Of a DNA stretch of 35,867 nucleotides, positions 16,365-22,482 are shown in pieces (the stretch's first letter is position 1; each line of letters starts with the position of its first letter). The stretch covers positions 1 through 35,867 of the forward strand of contig CAYFUG010000016.1 in assembly GCA_964346295.1 (NCBI GenBank), written 5' to 3'. Made by a program: the position numbers and the translations under genes. The notes beneath the pieces were generated by a model that did not search any database, was not told the DNA's origin, and saw only the letters and a program-made list of their open reading frames with translations. This DNA comes from CAYFUG01 sp964346295. Its GTDB lineage: Bacteria > Patescibacteriota > Minisyncoccia > Moranbacterales > DUUL01.

Positions 16365-16625
16365 TTATTTTTTTGAGAGATCAAGTTCTTCCCCTTTTAA
16401 CCATTGTTCATGTATTTTTAGATACTGCTCTTTAGAGAGCTGTATTCTTTGGGGAAGTAGTTTCTCGATCTCCCAATGGCATTCTTGGCAAAGGTGAAGA
16501 ATGCAACCGTTGGCCTTATAGAATCTTAAAGGCCAAACATGATGCCTTTCAAGTGCTTTGACATTAAAACACTTGGGGCAGATGCCCCTCCTTATTTTCC
16601 TCTTTTTTCTGCACTTCTTTCCCAC
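16365..16625 (-). CDS. Small HNH endonuclease
   Basis: 86 aa. 'CPKCFNVKALERHHVWPLRF' carries the first zinc-binding CxxC and the catalytic HH, and 'LHLCQECHWEIE' the second zinc pair and final His: a compact HNH/McrA-type nuclease. The start is fixed by the ribosome site: AAAGGAGG lies 6 nt before GTG at 16625, whereas the TTG at 16631 directly abuts it. The position beside a disrupted recombinase gene suggests homing or phage origin. It is downstream of dinD on the same strand. Confidence 0.75.
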   Translation of the reverse strand: MGKKCRKKRKIRRGICPKCFNVKALERHHVWPLRFYKANGCILHLCQECHWEIEKLLPQRIQLSKEQYLKIHEQWLKGEELDLSKK

Positions 16626-16694
16626 GGGCAACCTCCTTTGCGTTGAAGGGGTTTAGGGGTGATTTTTTGGGTTATTGTTACGGGGTCTTTTGAT

Positions 16695-17555
16695 CTAGCC
16701 TCTCCTTCTCTTTTGAGACTGTTTTTTGGAAATTTTTTTAAGACTTTTCTTCTTTTCCGATTCCACTTTCCTTTCAATCTTTTTTATATCTTCAGCCGGA
16801 GGCAGTTTTTCTGGGACAATTCCTCTGGAAATGAGAGTGCCTCTCACGGTTTTATTGTTGGTAACATGCTCATTGGACACTTGTCTTTCTGTGCTCATTC
16901 TTTTTTCTTTCGCATTGTGAATGGTGATCTCTGTAGCAAAATCTTTAGCTTTAAGTAAAATCGTGGGCATAAAATCTGCGATTGGCTTGCTTCCAGTTTT
17001 CCAAACAATTTTCATTTGAGCCGTATTCTTCCCTCCGAAAAAAGCAGTATCACCCTTGCTTCTAATTAGGGCAAAATTTCGGTTTCCACCAGTTTGCTTG
17101 TAAATAACGCTAGAAAGCTCTTTTTCGGTCTCTGAAAGCTTTTTCCTTGCATTAATTCTTTCAATTTCCGCCATCCTTTCAGCGATAATTTCCGCCTTTC
17201 TTGTTTGTATTGCAAAATAGGTTTGAGCAAAGGCGATTGGCTCTTTTGAGGAATCTCCATTTTGAGCAATGAGATAGCAGGCATAACGAGTGAGCATTAT
17301 GTCATCAATCTCTTTTTCCGCTCCAGAACCGATAGAAACCATCTTCCTGATGTCAGGAAAATGGTCGGATAATTCATGCCCTGATATTTCACAGGCGGTT
17401 TTTGCTTTGGAAATGACACTTTGAAAGTTTTCCCATTTACGATATCCCAAAAGGTGTTGCAAATCACGGGCAAACCAAAACTCTAAGCCTCCTTCGGTTT
17501 TGTTGGAAAAGGATTCAAAGTTGTTGGTAAGTGAATTGATAATTTCCTGTTTCAT
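16695..17555 (-). CDS. dinD: DNA damage-inducible protein D (DinD)
   Basis: 286 aa, the family's usual length. 'LEFWFARDLQHLLGYRKWEN' is the BRO-N-like start. 'GHELSDHFPDIRKMVSIGSG', 'EIDDIMLTRYACYLIAQNGD' and 'IAFAQTYFAIQTRKAE' are DinD hallmarks. In E. coli DinD is SOS-induced and inhibits RecA filament activity; homologues are common on mobile islands, often next to restriction genes. The C-terminus is a Lys/Arg-rich tail. The gene starts inside the end of the HsdS remnant (41-bp overlap) with no clear Shine-Dalgarno, which suggests a junction formed by deletion. No LexA box was identified. Confidence 0.9.
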   Translation of the reverse strand: MKQEIINSLTNNFESFSNKTEGGLEFWFARDLQHLLGYRKWENFQSVISKAKTACEISGHELSDHFPDIRKMVSIGSGAEKEIDDIMLTRYACYLIAQNGDSSKEPIAFAQTYFAIQTRKAEIIAERMAEIERINARKKLSETEKELSSVIYKQTGGNRNFALIRSKGDTAFFGGKNTAQMKIVWKTGSKPIADFMPTILLKAKDFATEITIHNAKEKRMSTERQVSNEHVTNNKTVRGTLISRGIVPEKLPPAEDIKKIERKVESEKKKSLKKISKKQSQKRRRG

Positions 17556-17844
17556 GGATTTTTATTGTGGCAAATTCGCCATAATTAACTTTTTTATCCC
17601 CCAAAATCGCTTTTCGCATTTCTGCTTTGGCGGTTTTGAGGATATTAGCGGATTGTTCTTGTAGGTTTTGCACTTCTGCTCGCATTTTTTCTATTTTAGC
17701 CACGATTTCTTTTTGGGTTTGGAGCGGCGGTAGTACAACTTTTAATTTTTTAAAATCCGCTTCAGATATTCGTGGCATTCTCGCACCAACCATAAGATTT
17801 TTGATTTGATCTAAAATCAAGCTTGACAATAAAACGCATCCCAC
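17515..17844 (-). pseudogene. HsdS C-terminal fragment (type I restriction specificity subunit)
   Basis: 'GARMPRISEADFKKLKVVLP', then 'PLQTQKEIVAKIEKMRAEVQ', then a coil to 'EMRKAILGD': the end of a target-recognition domain and the conserved helical spacer of HsdS. Only about 100 of the usual ~400 residues remain. The reading frame does not match the fragment just upstream, so the locus is broken. The last ~20 residues run past the HsdS end into dinD. Confidence 0.75.
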
Positions 17845-18047
17845 CTTTCCAAATCCTTAAACCGCACTACAAACGCCCTTTTTTCTTCTTCTCCAAGTTG
17901 TTCAATTTCATAGCCATATTGGTTCACCAAAACAGTGACAAATTCTTGCCTCACTCTTTCTTCTGGTGTTTCTACAAGCCATTTGTTCCGAATGGGGCTG
18001 TGAATTTTTCCATCATCCCTTTTTATTGAAATGCTTTCTTCAGCCAT
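17817..18047 (-). pseudogene. N-terminal fragment of a type I restriction/modification protein
   Basis: 76 aa. 'IRNKWLVETPEERVRQEFVT' followed by 'VLVNQYGYEIEQL' is the HSDR_N-like opening of type I R or fused M proteins. It then changes at 'KRAFVVRFKDLERWDAFYCQ', which looks like HsdS, and stops. A deletion appears to have joined the start of the first gene to an HsdS segment; the downstream frame continues as the HsdS fragment. No activity expected. Confidence 0.65.
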
Positions 18048-18085
18048 TTTGATTTATTGATAAAACTTATTATAAACCTGCTTAG

Positions 18086-18331
18086 TTACTTCGTTTTAAC
18101 TTTATCTAAAAACTTCTTAAATTCATCCTTACCAATGCGAAACTCTTTGCCTATCTTATAAGCCTTTACTTTGCCGGCTTTGATATAGCGATAAATAGTC
18201 ATGTTTGAAACTCGCAAGCTTTCTGCTAGCTCTTCCACCAAGTAGAAGTCTTCTTTGGGGTAGGGCACCTTGGCCTTTTTCTCTGATAGTTGGCTTTTTT
18301 CCTTCAAAGTCATTTGTGTTAGTTTTTCCAT
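18086..18331 (-). CDS. Excisionase-like helix-turn-helix protein
   Basis: 81 aa. After a basic N-terminus, 'YLVEELAESLRVSNMTIYRY' followed by 'IKAGKVKAYKIGKEFRI' is the MerR-like winged HTH of the excisionase-family domain (TIGR01764). Such proteins act as recombination directionality factors or small regulators. It is the most upstream minus-strand gene of the tRNA-Asp island, in line with an Xis/regulator role for the now broken serine recombinase. Its 5' side meets a GC-rich palindromic patch. Confidence 0.75.
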   Translation of the reverse strand: MEKLTQMTLKEKSQLSEKKAKVPYPKEDFYLVEELAESLRVSNMTIYRYIKAGKVKAYKIGKEFRIGKDEFKKFLDKVKTK

Positions 18332-18332
18332 T

Positions 18333-18381
18333 AAGCGCCCGCTTCGCGCCCCGGCTTTTAGGGGCCGTCGCGACCCGGGCT
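18333..18381. other. GC-rich palindromic block
   Basis: An abruptly GC-rich stretch with imperfect dyad symmetry (GCCC...CGCG...GGC, a TTTTAG centre, then GCC...CGCG...GGGC) in an AT-rich setting just upstream of the excisionase-like gene. It could be a leader structure, a protein-binding site or an element end. Confidence 0.4.
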
Positions 18382-18546
18382 TATCTCAAAAATGAAGGTA
18401 TTATTTAGGTATTACTAAAATCAGTATAACTCGTTTAACAATGATTGACAAGTTTGCTACTATTGACATCTTTACTCCCTCAGTGCTAACCTAAGCCTAA
18501 TTTCAATAAACCTCAACGAAGGTTAAACTAGAGAAAGGAGGCGATC

Positions 18547-18906
18547 ATGCCAAGAATCGGCTTAGCTCCAGGGGTGTTTGTTAAAGTGCGGGGCCCTAAA
18601 AACAGATATCCAGACTTTCTCGCCGATCTAGAAGATTGGTGCGAAGGGTGGGTTCAGTATGTTATGAAGGAGGAGGGCGTCGAGGAGGTGACCGATGATC
18701 ATCGGAAGGTCATCGATGTGATCCGGGAGTACTATGAGAAAAACGGCATTGCTCCCATGGCACGGGTACTTCGCAATATCACGGGGATTAGTTTAAAGCG
18801 CATTTACGAACTGTTCCCCAGCGGCCCGGCCAGGGGCGCTTGTAGGGCGGCGGGCGACTTGCTCCCGCCCAATAAGACATTAGGCGACGGCTTCGGGGCT
18901 CGCTAA
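18547..18906 (+). CDS. DsrC/TusE-family sulfur-relay protein with replaced C-terminus
   Basis: 119 aa. 'DFLADLEDWCEGWVQYV' and 'DHRKVIDVIREYYEKNGIAP' followed by 'RVLRNITG' and 'YELFPSGPARGACRAAG' follow the DsrC/TusE fold from end to end. DsrC carries sulfur between enzymes in sulfite reduction or oxidation; TusE does so in tRNA 2-thiouridylation. The Cys in 'ACRAAG' is present, but the family's near-terminal Cys (normally '...TGC[VI]') is missing. At that point, after 'PPNKT', the reading frame enters a 62-bp inverted repeat encoding 'LGDGFGAR'-stop. A strong AAAGGAGG precedes the ATG. No other sulfur gene is visible. The GC-richer codon use and strong ribosome site set it apart from core genes and suggest transfer. 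Confidence 0.75.
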   Translation: MPRIGLAPGVFVKVRGPKNRYPDFLADLEDWCEGWVQYVMKEEGVEEVTDDHRKVIDVIREYYEKNGIAPMARVLRNITGISLKRIYELFPSGPARGACRAAGDLLPPNKTLGDGFGAR

Positions 18907-18940
18907 TTGCAATTTCAAGGTTCATTTCGCTTGGATACTA
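18879..18940 (+). repeat. 62-bp inverted repeat, left copy
   Basis: Exactly complementary (62/62) to 20435-20496. It includes the last codons and stop of the DsrC-like gene. It contains an imperfect palindrome, TTAGGCGA...TCGCTAA. Confidence 0.9.
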
Positions 18941-19329
18941 TTGCACTTGATATTTTTCCATTCAAGCAAATTTTAACTGATCCTTGAAAATCTCAAAAAG
19001 TACTTGAATTTCTTCCCAATCAAAAGCTCTAAAGTCGTCCCGTAGCTCCCGCCATTCGCAACAAAAAACCCTTCGATTTAATCCATCAAAGGGCCTCTTG
19101 TTGCGAATGGCGGGGCATATTAAACGATGTTAGAACCTTTTTTAAAAAAGAAAGCTTCACCATCCCCCGACCAACACTCTCCAAGATTTAACACTGGCGG
19201 ATTTGGTTTATAAAATGAAATAACCAGGAATAAATCAGCGTTTATTGACAAAGCCCTTTTTTTGCTTTATTTTAAGGAGCTGTTCTTTATTAATGGATGA
19301 ATAAAAGTGCTTAGAGGAGGTGATTAAAC
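18941..19329 (+). other. Non-coding lead of the cassette with long hairpin
   Basis: 389 bp with no ORF. At 19048-19114 a 17-bp perfect stem (CCCGCCATTCGCAACAA and its complement) encloses the inverted tRNA-Asp terminator hairpin. The right half (19061-19115) is a 55-bp exact inverted copy of 14669-14723, and the left arm is a direct copy of the tRNA-Asp att-like sequence. The promoter for the next two genes follows at 19245. Confidence 0.7.
19245..19273 (+). promoter_or_regulatory. Cassette promoter
   Basis: Perfect TTGACA, a 17-bp spacer and TATTTT, about 57 bp upstream of the first cassette gene. Confidence 0.6.
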
Positions 19330-19605
19330 TTGGCAAAGCTGGAGGGCAAAAGATTCAGGGGCTTTGTTTTAGGCCTCGATAATCTCGGTAGAAGAAAGGT
19401 TTGGCGACTTCGTCTAAACGAAGAGAGCCACCGACTTCATGGGACAAAACTAGAGGTAGACTCTATTCGGGGAGGTTTAACTTTGTTTAAAGGAGCAAAT
19501 GTCACTTTTCTGGTTGGAAGGTTTCCTAAACCTGGAAAGCCTCCAACCCTAAGGGCTATTGATGTCAAAATTGACTTTAAAAACCAGACTCAAGAACCGT
19601 CTTAA
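19330..19605 (+). CDS. Cassette gene 1, small basic protein of unknown function
   Basis: 91 aa starting with TTG. The start is set by AGAGGAGGTGAT at 19313-19324, an almost complete match to the 16S 3' end. The protein is basic and probably beta-rich ('RFRGFVLGLDNLGRRKVWRL', 'GANVTFLVGRFPKPGKP'), with no signal peptide or membrane segment, and could be a small nucleic-acid-binding fold. It is not recognised. It lies 15 bp upstream of the second cassette gene and shares its promoter and terminator. Confidence 0.65.
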   Translation: MAKLEGKRFRGFVLGLDNLGRRKVWRLRLNEESHRLHGTKLEVDSIRGGLTLFKGANVTFLVGRFPKPGKPPTLRAIDVKIDFKNQTQEPS

Positions 19606-19620
19606 GAAAAGGAGAGCGAA

Positions 19621-20370
19621 ATGAAAGAAGATGCCGCCCAATTTTATCGGACAGTGAAAGAGGTTATCGAAGCTGCCTTAAGAGGATTCGGATTGAGTCG
19701 CAACATAAAACACTTAGGACTCATGGCGGCGATGATCCCGGACGAATTAGAGGCAGAAGGACTTTTTGAGGAAACGGCAAAGAAGCTCTGCCGAGCCCTG
19801 ATGCGAATTGATCCAACGCCTGACTTCCAAGAAGTTATGAAGTTTGTCAGAAACCTTCGAGTTCTCAGCGGAAGAGAGTTCATCACAAGAACCTGGCTCA
19901 ATAAATACGGTGCATCAAATGAAGAGGAAGTTCTTGCTTGGGCACAACTTCTCTACAACGAACAAGACGAAATTTCTGCCGAAACCAGAAAAACTCTTGA
20001 GCAAGCCGCCAAAAATGTCGGGGTTGCACTGGGAGACGACTTGAAAGAGTTTGTTGAAATTCGCATTTGCCAGTGCCCAGAACACCAAATTAAAAGAATG
20101 GACATTGATGGAGAGAGGAAAGCGGCTCTTCTGAGGGAGCTGGAAGAATTTTCGTGGGGGGGCTTCCGTCCCGAACTATCTCCTGGGATGCCTCCTCTTG
20201 AAACCCAATTGATCAACTTTGGAATCTCTGAAGAACTTGCCTCAATACTGGCAGTCGACATCAGAAAGAAAATAGCAGCTATGGAAGAGGGGGCTGCTAT
20301 AGTGATGGGTATTTCAAGGGCAAATTCTACGAAGAGCTTTTCCGCCCCCCCCTCAAATACCATTCACTAG
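19621..20370 (+). CDS. Cassette gene 2, unknown helical protein
   Basis: 249 aa, soluble and predicted mostly helical. AAGGAG lies 6 nt before the ATG. A Cys-containing segment 'EIRICQCPEHQIKR' near residue 145 might bind metal but has too few ligands to be sure. The C-terminus is Ser/Ala-rich. No family is recognised. It is the last gene in the inverted-repeat cassette, followed by a terminator 26 bp on. Codon use is GC-richer than in the defence genes to the right. Confidence 0.65.
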   Translation: MKEDAAQFYRTVKEVIEAALRGFGLSRNIKHLGLMAAMIPDELEAEGLFEETAKKLCRALMRIDPTPDFQEVMKFVRNLRVLSGREFITRTWLNKYGASNEEEVLAWAQLLYNEQDEISAETRKTLEQAAKNVGVALGDDLKEFVEIRICQCPEHQIKRMDIDGERKAALLRELEEFSWGGFRPELSPGMPPLETQLINFGISEELASILAVDIRKKIAAMEEGAAIVMGISRANSTKSFSAPPSNTIH

Positions 20371-20395
20371 ACCAGGGCCAACCAACTGAACAGCA

Positions 20396-20435
20396 AAAAC
20401 CGCCTGGAATGTCTCAACGAGCTCTGGGCGGTTTT
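20396..20435 (+). terminator. Cassette terminator
   Basis: AAAACCGCC (20396-20404) pairs with GGCGGTTTT (20427-20435). Its last base is the first base of the right 62-bp repeat. Confidence 0.75.
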
Positions 20436-20496
20436 AGTATCCAAGCGAAATGAACCTTGAAATTGCAATTAGCGAGCCCCGAAGCCGTCGCCTAAT
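20435..20496 (-). repeat. 62-bp inverted repeat, right copy
   Basis: Exact reverse complement of 18879-18940. Read on the minus strand, the frame that encodes LGDGFGAR in the left copy is here preceded by 'TQKLPHNTV', loosely like 'DLLPPNKT' before the left copy. Confidence 0.9.
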
Positions 20497-20502
20497 ACCG
20501 TA

Positions 20503-20832
20503 TTATGCGGCAGCTTTTGCGTGCCGTTGGAAAATCTCTACAAAAACTATGGCGGCCGCAGGAAAATTCCCTTGGCCGCCAGATAAAAACACCCCAATAG
20601 TCAAAGACCAGGAAAAGGGAGTAAATCCTTTCAAGTTTCCCAGCATTTCAGGGGTCACATCATATTCCTGTCCATTATGATAAGCCTCCACTTTCCACCC
20701 CTTTTCAGTAATGCTGACTATCTCACCGCTAAGAAACTTTTTTCGCCTCCGAAAGCCTCCAAAGGAAAAATCAATTTCGTCGCCTTCTCGGATCGAAAAT
20801 CTACTCTGTGACTTTTTCACAGCAGTTGCCAT
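20503..20832 (-). CDS. Small SH3/KOW-like protein of unknown function
   Basis: 109 aa. AAAGGAGG lies 5 nt before the ATG, so expression is plausible. Residues about 12-66 ('IREGDEIDFSFGGFRRRKKF', 'LSGEIVSITEKGWKVEAYHN') read as a small beta-barrel of the kind that controls surfaces or binds nucleic acid. The last ~40 residues ('WSLTIGVFLSGGQGNFPAAA' onward) look different and end just before the right 62-bp repeat, so the C-terminus may have been altered by that insertion. Its start faces the next plus-strand gene across 60 bp. Confidence 0.5.
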   Translation of the reverse strand: MATAVKKSQSRFSIREGDEIDFSFGGFRRRKKFLSGEIVSITEKGWKVEAYHNGQEYDVTPEMLGNLKGFTPFSWSLTIGVFLSGGQGNFPAAAIVFVEIFQRHAKAAA

Positions 20833-20892
20833 CTTGACCTCCTTTTTGCCTTCTCTGTTGCCCTCTCAACTCTTCTTATTAAAAACAACAGT

Positions 20893-21276
20893 ATGTTAGA
20901 AACTAAAACCGAAAAGGTTTTGGCAGGAGTGCTGGGAGCCTTGGTCTTAGTCTTGGCGGTAAATGTTATCATTCCAGTTTTTGGCCAAGATAATACTCAA
21001 GGAGTAAAAGTGGCCTCTGCCACGGATGAGGCTTCTGGTGTCCAGGGGCAGAAGGGAGAATTTTCCGAGCCCTCCGAGCCTTCCGAGCCTAGTGAAGTTG
21101 CTCAAGGGGAGGAAGTAGAGACCGAAGAGGAAACAGTAACAGTAAAAAAGGAAAAGCGCTTCCTATTTCTTTTTCCGGTAGAATTGGAATCAGAGGTGAA
21201 GATGGATGAGGAAGGCAATGTAGTAGACGAAAAACGAAGCTTTGGAACTTGGCTGCTCTCAGTTTTTAGTTTTTAG
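20893..21276 (+). CDS. Membrane-anchored protein with SEP repeats
   Basis: 127 aa. One N-terminal membrane helix ('VLAGVLGALVLVLAVNVIIP') precedes a Ser/Glu/Pro tandem (SEP repeated four times, nucleotide unit 'ccgagccct/t') and an acidic stretch. A second hydrophobic patch ('FLFLFPVE') and 'WLLSVFSF' at the C-terminus follow. Function is unknown; it is probably a small envelope protein. The repeat tract could vary in length between strains. No Shine-Dalgarno; terminator 25 bp downstream. Confidence 0.6.
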   Translation: MLETKTEKVLAGVLGALVLVLAVNVIIPVFGQDNTQGVKVASATDEASGVQGQKGEFSEPSEPSEPSEVAQGEEVETEEETVTVKKEKRFLFLFPVELESEVKMDEEGNVVDEKRSFGTWLLSVFSF

Positions 21277-21300
21277 AGAATTGAAAAATGACCAAAAACA

Positions 21301-21346
21301 AAACAGCCCAACAAATTCTTAAAAGAATTTAGATGGGCTGTTTTTT
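21301..21346 (+). terminator. Long two-part terminator hairpin
   Basis: Outer stem ACAGCCCA/TGGGCTGT, inner stem AAATTCTT/AAGAATTT, then T6. It follows the SEP-repeat gene. Confidence 0.85.
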
Positions 21347-21429
21347 GGTAGCTCTGTTAATAGAGCTACCTGCTTTGACGGATCTCCATTGACGGCAGAG
21401 GATCTGCTTACCTGTTTTCATTTCTTTCT

Positions 21430-21891
21430 TTATTCCTCGTCGGTTTGGACATCTCTTTGAATTGCTTCTAGAGAATTTTGAATGCCTTGAAGCGCTTGAG
21501 ACGTATCGTTGCGAGCTTGAGTTTCAGCTTGCTCTAGTTCGCGGTTAATTTCTTGCCACTCTTCTCGAGATTCTAGGCGAGCTTCGGTGTAAATTTCTTG
21601 GATGTCTTGGCGAGCAACTTGAACAGCTTGAGCTGCTTCTTCTCCAGCTTCAGCCGCGGCTAGTTCTGCTCGTAAGGCAAATAGCCGGGTACGAACCTGA
21701 GCCTGAGTCAAAACGACTTCAGCGCCTATTTCTAGGTCTTGGACGCTTTCTTCGGCTACTTGTTCTAAACTGGTGCCTGTGCGATTAAGGGCTATCCAGC
21801 TCATAAAAAAGGCTAAGAGAGCTAAGATTAAACCGATCCAAGCGACGGTTTTGGTGGCGCCGTGGACATGTTGAATTTTTTCATCGGCCAT
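21430..21891 (-). CDS. Membrane protein with one TM helix and a long coiled coil
   Basis: 153 aa from the ATG at 21891, chosen over an upstream GTG at 21900 because the GGGGGTGG ribosome site fits the ATG. One membrane helix (about residues 17-36, 'WIGLILALLAFFMSWIAL') is followed by an almost uninterrupted Glu/Gln/Ala-rich coiled coil to the end. Such proteins act as envelope scaffolds or spacers. No family is recognised. It is convergent with the SEP-repeat gene. Confidence 0.6.
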   Translation of the reverse strand: MADEKIQHVHGATKTVAWIGLILALLAFFMSWIALNRTGTSLEQVAEESVQDLEIGAEVVLTQAQVRTRLFALRAELAAAEAGEEAAQAVQVARQDIQEIYTEARLESREEWQEINRELEQAETQARNDTSQALQGIQNSLEAIQRDVQTDEE

Positions 21892-22070
21892 AGTTACCAC
21901 CCCCTTTCCTTAATTTAAGGTTGCTTTTATGGAAAAATAGCATAATTGGGAATGTTACTGCTTTGTTTTTAGTGTAACATAGTGAGAAGGGGTGGCAAGG
22001 GTGGAATTTACGTGCCCGGAGAAAAGCTTGGGAGGGGGGTTGACTTTCTGGAGAGTCATGTTATTATTTT

Positions 22071-22098
22071 TTGACAGTTTTTGTTAGCAACTTAAAAT
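22071..22098 (+). promoter_or_regulatory. Promoter of the small-protein gene
   Basis: TTGACA, a 16-bp spacer and TAAAAT. Transcription would begin almost at the ribosome site AAGGAGGG (22106-22113), giving a very short leader. Confidence 0.55.
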
Positions 22099-22120
22099 AA
22101 TAAACAAGGAGGGACTAAAG

Positions 22121-22360
22121 ATGATAGTTGTTCATGTAACAAGAGAGATAGCTCATCTATGGGTTTCCGGGGCTAATGGCAACGGGAGGGGTATAGTAGA
22201 GGCCATAAAAGGGGATCAGGGTCTGATGGAAGATATTCACGGACTTCCTTACGAGGAAGATTATCTAGGCCCGGGAGAATTAAAAGACAAGATTCGAAGA
22301 ATTCTAGAACTAAGAAAGGTGATCCCAAAAGGAGAGAAATGGGAGGTTTGGGTTTACTAG
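22121..22360 (+). CDS. Small protein of unknown function
   Basis: 79 aa with a complete expression unit: near-consensus promoter, AAGGAGGG 7 nt before the ATG, and a terminator 30 bp after the stop. The soluble sequence 'MIVVHVTREIAHLWVSGANG' ends in 'KWEVWVY' and looks like a small alpha/beta fold. It is not recognised. It is one of several short genes with strong ribosome sites in the accessory stretch 18.5-24.3 kb. Confidence 0.6.
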   Translation: MIVVHVTREIAHLWVSGANGNGRGIVEAIKGDQGLMEDIHGLPYEEDYLGPGELKDKIRRILELRKVIPKGEKWEVWVY

Positions 22361-22390
22361 AGTTTTTTGGGTGGAACAAGAAAGCAAAAG

Positions 22391-22426
22391 GCGGCTGTGA
22401 GGAATAATTCTCCACAGTCGCTTTTT
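22391..22426 (+). terminator. Intrinsic terminator
   Basis: GCGGCTGTG pairs with CACAGTCGC (one G-T) around a 12-nt loop, followed by T5. Confidence 0.75.
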
Positions 22427-22482
22427 GATGGGTGATTTGGGCGACCTCGGTTTGTTTTGAGAAAAAGAGCGTAGAGTAAAGT

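Larger units (their letters stand above)
18879..20496 (+). mobile_element. Cassette bounded by perfect 62-bp inverted repeats
   Basis: In order the cassette has the left repeat, a hairpin copied from the tRNA-Asp trailer, a promoter, two plus-strand genes with strong ribosome sites, a terminator that ends on the first base of the right repeat, then the right repeat. No transposase or recombinase is encoded, so it would need help in trans, or it is an invertible segment. Flanking target duplications were not found. An assembly inversion cannot be excluded from sequence alone. Confidence 0.55.

Noticed and set aside
16592..16777. 61-aa Lys/Arg-rich ORF between dinD and HNH
   Set aside because: It overlaps the end of dinD and the start of the HNH gene in another frame; the basic composition follows from the dinD tail.
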